A stretch of 64,000 nucleotides of DNA from Corella eumyota (lineage: Eukaryota; Chordata; Ascidiacea; Phlebobranchia; Corellidae): positions 14,841,671 to 14,905,670 of the forward strand of contig OY720101.1 in assembly GCA_963082875.1 (NCBI GenBank), read 5' to 3'. The notes beneath the pieces were generated by a model that saw only the letters and a program-made list of their open reading frames with translations, ran no database searches and was not told the origin of the DNA. Each line of letters starts with the position of its first letter. Within the stretch, counting starts at the first letter, position 1. Made by a program: the position numbers and the translations under genes. Positions 62,001 to 64,000 of this stretch are shown piece by piece.

Positions 62001-63707
62001 CATTACGGATGGCAGGGACTCTTGCTAAGCCAATGCTTAATCAGCAGATTATAATTATCAAGCAGTTATAATCAATAATATCCCAAACTGCCAAAGTCAA
62101 CTCGAGACTGGGTCAGGGTAACAAGTGTTACTCTATGTTTAGGTCATGAAGTCGACCTTTTTACATATAGGACAATAACTTATTTTAATTTACTTAACTT
62201 TTCATGTTTTTTTTTATTTTTCTATCCTTTAAATATAAAAACCTACATTCAACTAAAAACAATTGGCTGTTAAGTTTACATTACAAGTAACAGTACATAT
62301 ACAATTTAGTATAATTGTTGGTATACCCAACAAACATAATATCCTAATTCACAATAGCTTCATCTACTTGCAAAACTAGTTATTACAAGTGTTATGTATG
62401 TTACAGGTGTTACTTTTATGCCTGGTTTGATTGATGATGTAGATGTTACAGCAAATACTACTGGACCTCTTATTCCTATTGACCAGGTTAGTTTAAAACA
62501 CTTTTATTTTACATTTCTTTAAATTAAAGAAAGTTGACTTTGCAAATGTTAAAAATGTACTGGTTTGAACATATGGCTTTACGGCATAAGGTTATTTGAT
62601 TCCCACTACTTACATATCTCAGCGCTTTTTGGTAATGTTCTCCTGACAAGCTCATAACTAATAAGCAAGTTAACTATCTTGCAATATGCCTAATGATATT
62701 CAAAACTGTCAAAGGCAACTTATGACTAAGTTGGGGTAATAATGCTAGCCCATGTTTGGGCGAGGTTGACCTTACCACATTAAGGATAATGTTTGGTTTT
62801 AAGCTATACTATAACATAAATATATTAACTTAAGAATGGACAAAATAGCAATAATATATCACAAAATTTTTTTAGGTTTTGAGCCTTGGTGAAGACTCTA
62901 CATCAATGTTATTTAGTCGTGGCATTCTTGATGTTGCTTTAAAGCAAGCCAAAACAACTGAAACCATTGAAACTTATGCTGAAAGCACTGAAGCCCAACT
63001 TTCTAAAGCCTTGCAGATTTGCTTAGAAGGCTATAATGAAAGTAAGTCAAAGTAAAATAATTTAAAACTTTTTATTTACTTTGATAATTATAAACTTTAA
63101 GTAAATTTATAGCTAGGTTTGGGATAAATTTATATAACCTTACTTTATTTATTTTTTTTAATTATCTTTAATATAGAAGGTCAACTTAATAGTCTTACTA
63201 TAGAGTAATATCAGTTAACATGATCCAGTCTCGAGTTGCCTTTAGCAGTTTGGAATATTTTAAATAATAATTGCCCGATAATTAAGCTACTGATTAAGTG
63301 CTGGTTTAGCAGGAGTTCATACTGCATAAGCAAGCGCCTTTCCTAAGGGCGTAAATTAGTTTTTTAGTACATAGTCATTTAATTGGCAAACTATATTTTT
63401 TTATAATATATTGTTTAAATTTAATTTTTGACCTATTTATAAAAAGTTTATATTTTTCACTTTTATTAGAACAAAAACATGAGATAGATTGTATGGACCT
63501 CGTTTTCTTCGGCCAAGCAGTTCGCCACGCCGCTAGACTTTCAAGGATTTTATCGATTAAAAAGAATGGTCATGCTCTGCTGCTTTCGTCATCACGGCTC
63601 ACTGGTCGTCACGCTTTAATCAAACTTATTTCCTATCTTAGCGGGGCAACTTTGTATTCTATGGAACCTAATATTGTGCCAGATAATTTGAGAGATTCCT
63701 TAAGAAA
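26085..63707 (+). CDS. DNHD1: divergent dynein heavy chain, DNHD1-like (C-terminal part beyond window)
   Basis: Sixty-nine exons chain from ATG 26085 to 63707 with GT-AG borders and unbroken phase, giving about 3,455 codons. Order: N-terminal tail, linker with the hallmark exon WMYLTRVF at 41788-41981, AAA1, AAA2, AAA3, a ~270-residue Ser/Thr-rich insert, then the start of AAA4. Stalk, AAA5 and AAA6 would lie to the right. Dynein heavy chains are motors; DNHD1 is a divergent member linked to sperm flagella in mammals. Here AAA1 has a near-normal P-loop but FDHAH where motors have FDEFN, and AAA4 has SSSRLTGR in place of GxxGxGR. A weak or absent main ATPase favours DNHD1 over an ordinary axonemal dynein. 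The gene symbol is inferred; the dynein identity is not in doubt. Exons are listed in the block entries below. Confidence 0.85.
26233..26477. mobile_element. 245-bp MITE in dynein-like intron 1
   Basis: Terminal inverted repeats of about 21 bp with one mismatch: CCAGTCTGAAAAGTAGGG at left and CCCTACTTTCCAGACTGG at right. The interior is unusually GC-rich with repeated TGCATGC and GCACGC words that can fold back on themselves. Flanks ACTGTCTG and ACTGTCAA agree in 6 of 8 bases, compatible with an old 8-bp target duplication of hAT type. Confidence 0.82.
27482..27735 (+). repeat. SINE, A-box end lost
   Basis: Starts at CTTCACTACATGG and keeps the B box GGTTCGATCCCCACT and the tail ACATCGAGGATAAATAAA. 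Confidence 0.8.
28017..28220 (-). repeat. SINE, internal deletion
   Basis: The tail joins directly to CTCGAGTTGCCTGTGG, so the GTAACATCAG segment is mostly gone. Confidence 0.75.
28788..29053 (-). repeat. SINE, full length
   Basis: Tail at left, head ACTACACTAAGCTGC at right, in dynein-like intron 5. Confidence 0.8.
29311..29574 (-). repeat. SINE, full length
   Basis: Dynein-like intron 6; ACATAGAGTAACATCAGTTA intact, B box diverged. Confidence 0.8.
29870..29929 (-). repeat. SINE fragment
   Basis: Only the 3' part (GACCTAAACATAGAGTAACA); immediately followed by a sense-strand copy. Confidence 0.6.
29963..30246 (+). repeat. SINE, full length
   Basis: Head GGCAGCATAGTGTAGTGGTC and B box GGGTTCGATTCCCAG are well preserved, among the most tRNA-like in the window. 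Confidence 0.85.
30605..30716 (-). repeat. SINE fragment
   Basis: 3' half only (GACCCAGTCTCAAGTTGA), tail to tail with the next copy. Confidence 0.6.
30721..31000 (+). repeat. SINE, full length
   Basis: Ends 25 bp before the acceptor of dynein-like exon 9, so its tail provides part of the splice-site context. Confidence 0.82.
31325..31560 (-). repeat. SINE, full length with internal gap
   Basis: Dynein-like intron 9; head ACTACACCACATGGC at right. Confidence 0.78.
31878..32157 (+). repeat. SINE, full length
   Basis: Dynein-like intron 10; head GGCAGTGTGGTGTAGGGGT. Confidence 0.82.
32891..33139 (-). repeat. SINE, full length
   Basis: Dynein-like intron 12; head ACAACACCATGCTGC. Confidence 0.8.
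33592..33873 (+). repeat. SINE, full length
   Basis: Dynein-like intron 13; ends 33 bp before exon 14. Confidence 0.8.
34182..34409 (-). repeat. SINE, head degraded
   Basis: Dynein-like intron 14. Confidence 0.7.
34681..34794 (-). repeat. SINE fragment, head half
   Basis: Head and core only (ACTACAGCATGATAGCAGTG), in dynein-like intron 15. Confidence 0.7.
35245..35485 (-). repeat. second interspersed repeat family (reference copy)
   Basis: In sense orientation the family reads TTAATTGTCATAATATGG, then CTAATATTTGCCC, AATTTACCCACACACCAC, CAGTTTTATTTATTTTATAG, GGCCTATAAATT, and an AT-rich end with TTGTTCACTAAGC. About 200-240 bp. No coding capacity, pol III boxes or clear terminal inverted repeats are visible, so the class is open. 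Confidence 0.65.
35549..39055 (+). CDS. DNHD1: dynein-like exons 17-23: tail helical region
   Basis: Residues about 807-1167. Exons: 35549-35755, 36130-36249, 36676-36848, 37107-37209, 37667-37819, 38326-38540, 38944-39055. Mostly charged helices, such as WSEKELEKWKGKPARSIEDL and VTESVKHKEELTKKVNYI. This matches the helical-bundle tail of heavy chains, but sequence identity is low and no sub-domain is individually recognisable. Confidence 0.8.
35789..36032 (-). repeat. SINE, head degraded
   Basis: Dynein-like intron 17. Confidence 0.75.
36310..36460 (+). repeat. second-family repeat
   Basis: ACTAATATTTGCCCGCAATA and AATTTACCTGCCATTC are recognisable; dynein-like intron 18. Confidence 0.6.
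36888..36978 (-). repeat. SINE fragment, 3' part
   Basis: Dynein-like intron 19; stops after GCAGTTTGGGATATT. Confidence 0.65.
37254..37510 (+). repeat. SINE, nearly full length
   Basis: Dynein-like intron 20; head ACTGGCGTGTAGTGGTC. Confidence 0.78.
37881..38131 (-). repeat. SINE, nearly full length
   Basis: Dynein-like intron 21. Confidence 0.75.
38213..38289 (-). repeat. SINE fragment, 3' end
   Basis: Second insertion in dynein-like intron 21, same orientation as its neighbour. Confidence 0.6.
38621..38886 (-). repeat. SINE, full length
   Basis: Dynein-like intron 22. Confidence 0.78.
39362..43496 (+). CDS. DNHD1: dynein-like exons 24-31: linker (DHC_N2)
   Basis: Residues about 1168-1575. 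Exons: 39362-39544, 39938-40079, 40591-40661, 41061-41213, 41788-41981, 42327-42464, 42749-42928, 43333-43496. Linker landmarks are in order: RHWKAL, then IIKRQWEERQF, LWVSCQDKWMYLTRVF, LYFLSDDDCVKLLG and YVKKCFNGVTDLIF, each matching the usual heavy-chain motif. The linker is the mechanical lever of dynein and is well kept here even though AAA1 is degraded. Confidence 0.85.
39609..39895 (+). repeat. SINE, full length
   Basis: Dynein-like intron 24; has a small tandem duplication CTCTTCAGCTATAGCA in the core. Confidence 0.78.
40174..40450 (+). repeat. SINE, full length, well preserved
   Basis: Dynein-like intron 25; head CAGCGTGGTGTAGTGGTAAG and tRNA-like B box region intact. Confidence 0.85.
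40760..41026 (+). repeat. SINE, A-box end lost
   Basis: Dynein-like intron 26; core TGCTGTAGCGCCCTTAAGTA. Confidence 0.78.
41257..41490 (-). repeat. SINE, head truncated
   Basis: Dynein-like intron 27; followed directly by a second-family repeat. Confidence 0.72.
41500..41700 (+). repeat. second-family repeat
   Basis: TAATTGTCATAATATGGTCA and TTTTATTTATTTTGTAGGCC present; holds a local doubling of TTGTTCATGATAATT. Confidence 0.68.
42070..42240 (+). repeat. SINE, 3' two thirds
   Basis: Dynein-like intron 28. Confidence 0.7.
42988..43297 (-). repeat. two abutting SINE fragments
   Basis: A diverged copy (42988-43098, missing its 3' end) is followed by a better-kept one (about 43110-43297, missing its head), same orientation. 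They are two insertions of different age in dynein-like intron 30. Confidence 0.7.
43929..45940 (+). CDS. DNHD1: dynein-like exons 32-35: end of linker
   Basis: Residues about 1576-1797. Exons: 43929-44034 (an alternative acceptor gives 43947), 44461-44613, 45141-45314, 45710-45940. SQVVLLANSILWFRDVH corresponds to the W...QI...W segment of other heavy chains. LYGFEFMGISS and SVITPMTER correspond to YGYEYLG and LVITPLTDR directly before AAA1. Confidence 0.82.
44088..44413 (-). repeat. SINE with internal 38-bp tandem amplification
   Basis: Within the B-box part, GAGCAGTAGGGATTGAACCC plus the following AGAACCTCATGTGGTGAA is repeated about four times head to tail (about 44236-44390). The family normally has it once. 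Confidence 0.88.
44829..45105 (+). repeat. SINE with duplicated B box
   Basis: Dynein-like intron 33. The GGTCC(T)GGTTTAATT B-box segment occurs twice in a row. Confidence 0.78.
45420..45680 (-). repeat. second-family repeat
   Basis: TATAGGCCTAAAA is doubled and followed by GTGGTGTGTGGGTAAATTAT; dynein-like intron 34. Confidence 0.65.
45972..46249 (-). repeat. SINE, full length
   Basis: Dynein-like intron 35. Confidence 0.82.
46421..50010 (+). CDS. DNHD1: dynein-like exons 36-43: AAA1, degenerate Walker B
   Basis: Residues about 1797-2194. Exons: 46421-46588, 46993-47179, 47672-47931, 48325-48409, 48507-48647, 49019-49151, 49572-49695, 49916-50010. Walker A GENSVGKST is near residue 1816. 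The Walker B region reads WLCFDHAHKL where motor dyneins have WACFDEFNRI, so the catalytic glutamate is replaced by histidine. The sensor region TMNPGYAGR has become TFSTNQG. The domain may bind nucleotide but is unlikely to hydrolyse it well. Confidence 0.82.
46691..46961 (+). repeat. SINE, full length
   Basis: Dynein-like intron 36; ends about 30 bp before exon 37. Confidence 0.8.
47333..47604 (-). repeat. SINE, full length
   Basis: Dynein-like intron 37. Confidence 0.8.
48040..48260 (+). repeat. second-family repeat
   Basis: CTCAACTAATATTCACTTG and CAGTTTTATTTATTTGCAGA; dynein-like intron 38. Confidence 0.6.
49243..49520 (+). repeat. SINE, full length
   Basis: Dynein-like intron 41; head GGCAGCGTGGTGTAGTGGGT. 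Confidence 0.82.
50061..50302 (+). repeat. SINE, tail lost
   Basis: Dynein-like intron 43; a second partial head copy (TGGCAGTGTG, 50042) precedes it. Confidence 0.75.
50347..54346 (+). CDS. DNHD1: dynein-like exons 44-51: AAA2
   Basis: Residues about 2195-2577. Exons: 50347-50494, 50844-50934, 51021-51099, 51555-51695, 52176-52329, 52813-52998, 53460-53667, 54207-54346. Walker A GAAGAGKTT lies near residue 2233. Walker B is KWIVMDGDVDSTWVDHI, matching the usual KW.VFDGPVDA.WIE. FETADFSAVSPAVTAR matches the AAA2 sensor region. Exon 48 carries a polar loop absent from typical heavy chains. Confidence 0.85.
50600..50760 (-). repeat. second-family repeat
   Basis: AATAAAACTGCTGTCTTTGG and AGAGTTGCAATAATATTACA; dynein-like intron 44. 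Confidence 0.62.
51181..51448 (+). repeat. SINE, nearly full length
   Basis: Dynein-like intron 46. Confidence 0.78.
51759..52038 (+). repeat. SINE, full length
   Basis: Dynein-like intron 47. Confidence 0.78.
52488..52732 (+). repeat. SINE, nearly full length
   Basis: Dynein-like intron 48. Confidence 0.75.
53036..53130 (+). repeat. SINE fragment, head half
   Basis: Dynein-like intron 49. Confidence 0.65.
53765..53950 (+). repeat. second-family repeat
   Basis: AATTTATCCAAGCACCAG, CAGTTTTATTTATTTTAAAA and TTGTTCACTAAGC; dynein-like intron 50. Confidence 0.65.
54008..54105 (+). repeat. SINE fragment, 3' part
   Basis: Dynein-like intron 50. Confidence 0.6.
54430..54667 (-). repeat. SINE, nearly full length
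   Basis: Dynein-like intron 51. Confidence 0.78.
54745..58657 (+). CDS. DNHD1: dynein-like exons 52-60: AAA3 with an RG-rich insert
   Basis: Residues about 2577-3049. Exons: 54745-54963, 55128-55281, 55772-55919, 56240-56463, 56628-56807, 57198-57299, 57657-57770, 57978-58092, 58496-58657. Walker A GETGCGKTS is near residue 2723, and FFLDDLSM matches the AAA3 Walker B (usually DDLNMP). Exon 59 adds about 35 Arg/Gly-rich residues (RTRGRPKPARQQ, GGGRHVGRF) before the conserved VRLWLHECTRVFYDRL of exon 60. RG-rich stretches often bind RNA or are methylated; their role here is unknown. Confidence 0.83.
54992..55047 (-). repeat. SINE fragment, 3' end
   Basis: Dynein-like intron 52. Confidence 0.6.
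55385..55545 (+). repeat. second-family repeat
   Basis: TTAATTGTCATAACATGGTT and AATTTACCCACACACCAC, close to consensus; dynein-like intron 53. Confidence 0.68.
55990..56181 (+). repeat. SINE, head missing
   Basis: Dynein-like intron 54. Confidence 0.72.
56836..57070 (-). repeat. SINE, nearly full length
   Basis: Dynein-like intron 56. Confidence 0.78.
58255..58345 (+). repeat. second-family repeat, fragment
   Basis: AGTAATTTACCCATGCACTA and GTCCATTAAGCTTTATTATA; dynein-like intron 59. Confidence 0.58.
58700..59082. repeat. nested SINEs: an antisense copy inside a sense copy
   Basis: The sense head GCATGGGGTGGTGGTGAAAA (ends about 58733) is interrupted by a full antisense SINE (58735-59009). 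The sense copy resumes at about 59010 with ACTTGCTGCAATACATCAGG and its B box. ACACT occurs on both sides, a possible target duplication. Confidence 0.72.
59159..62486 (+). CDS. DNHD1: dynein-like exons 61-67: Ser/Thr-rich disordered insert between AAA3 and AAA4
   Basis: About 270 residues in seven short exons: 59159-59304, 59667-59750, 60017-60134, 60552-60719, 61137-61235, 61816-61935, 62407-62486. Composition is Ser/Thr/Asp/Glu-rich without predicted structure (STSTSITSTPS, NEDGTTTRATTA, SGSASESQSSKSTSE). Ordinary heavy chains have only a short connection here. Exon borders were set by phase and splice signals; individual exons could be alternatively used, since several are multiples of three (62, 64, 65, 66). 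Confidence 0.72.
59381..59528 (+). repeat. SINE, head and tail missing
   Basis: Dynein-like intron 61. Confidence 0.65.
60217..60465 (+). repeat. SINE, full length
   Basis: Dynein-like intron 63; internal gap before the tail. Confidence 0.8.
60787..61053 (-). repeat. SINE, full length
   Basis: Dynein-like intron 64. Confidence 0.8.
61404..61684 (-). repeat. SINE, full length, very well preserved
   Basis: Dynein-like intron 65. Close to the reference copy over its whole length, so probably a young insertion. Confidence 0.86.
61970..62173 (+). repeat. SINE, head missing
   Basis: Dynein-like intron 66. Confidence 0.72.
62562..62790 (+). repeat. SINE, diverged
   Basis: Dynein-like intron 67. 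Confidence 0.65.
62876..63707 (+). CDS. DNHD1: dynein-like exons 68-69: start of AAA4, degenerate P-loop
   Basis: Residues about 3322-3455. Exons: 62876-63041 and 63470-63707. MDLVFFGQAVRHAARLSRIL is a clear match to the AAA4 lead-in (M.LVLF.DA..H..RI.R.L). The P-loop, normally GVGGSGRQSL, reads SSSRLTGRHAL near residue 3416 and lacks the glycines. The next donor is at 63708, and the gene continues to the right. Confidence 0.83.
63166..63353 (-). repeat. SINE, head missing
   Basis: Dynein-like intron 68. Confidence 0.7.
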
Positions 63708-63749
63708 GTAAGTGGAGTTTTTATATTTCTATTTTCTGTAATATAAACA

Positions 63750-64000
63750 TGGCAGTGTGGTGGGGTTCTTAGGACACTTGGTACGCAACATTAGGTCCTG
63801 GGTTCGATCTCCACTGCTCCTATGCTAAAGTGCTTTTAAGTAAGATGCTATACATGGCATGAACTTCTGCTGAGCCAGCACTTAATTACCAACTATTGGG
63901 AAATTAAAATTATATTATCCTAAACTGTCAAAGTCAACTAGAGACTGGGTCAGGGTAACTGATGTTACTTTTTGTTTTAAGCAATGAAGTCAACCTTTCC
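63750..64000 (+). repeat. SINE, runs to the window edge
   Basis: Dynein-like intron 69; head GGCAGTGTGGTGGGGTTC, B box GGGTTCGATCTCCACT. Confidence 0.8.

Overview
The window looks like nuclear DNA of a sea squirt, most likely a Ciona species. It is AT-rich with intron-rich genes, canonical GT-AG introns, animal protein families (CBL ubiquitin ligase, dynein heavy chain, nose-resistant-to-fluoxetine acyltransferase), and dozens of copies of one tRNA-derived SINE resembling the composite SINEs known from Ciona. The species call is inference; no ribosomal or mitochondrial marker is present.

Left part (1-25,000): a tandem segmental duplication. Each unit pairs an intronless minus-strand gene with a plus-strand relic of the 3' half of a CBL gene. 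The intronless genes encode a GlnD/DUF294-type nucleotidyltransferase joined to TPR-like repeats. Three copies are present: 1-2147 (runs off the left edge), 14046-16316 and 21650-23944. They keep the catalytic signature (GS...PYSDFE), while the TPR half differs more between copies. The three CBL relics (2500-3900, 16655-21363, 24498-24697) share an in-frame TGA at a RING cysteine and a frameshift just before the RING, so they were probably dead before they were amplified. Unit junctions coincide with a motif identical to the SINE 3' tail.

Between units 1 and 2 lies a complete multi-exon membrane acyltransferase gene of the NRF-6/Acyl_transf_3 family (5024-13074). It is flanked by ~480-bp direct repeats that come from the CBL 3' flank; the right copy probably supplies its AATAAA signal.

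Right part (26,085 to the window end): one very large plus-strand gene, a divergent dynein heavy chain, best guess DNHD1. I could chain 69 exons with consistent reading phase from an ATG at 26085 to 63707 (about 3,455 codons). It covers the tail, linker, AAA1, AAA2, AAA3, a long Ser/Thr-rich insert and the start of AAA4, then leaves the window. AAA1 lacks the Walker B glutamate and AAA4 lacks a proper P-loop, while the AAA2 and AAA3 P-loops look intact. Its introns carry about 50 SINE insertions in both orientations, a second unclassified repeat family, and a MITE in intron 1.

The most interesting candidate system is the tandem intronless nucleotidyltransferase-TPR family: a bacterial-style enzyme fold amplified in an animal genome, with a conserved catalytic half and a diverging repeat half.
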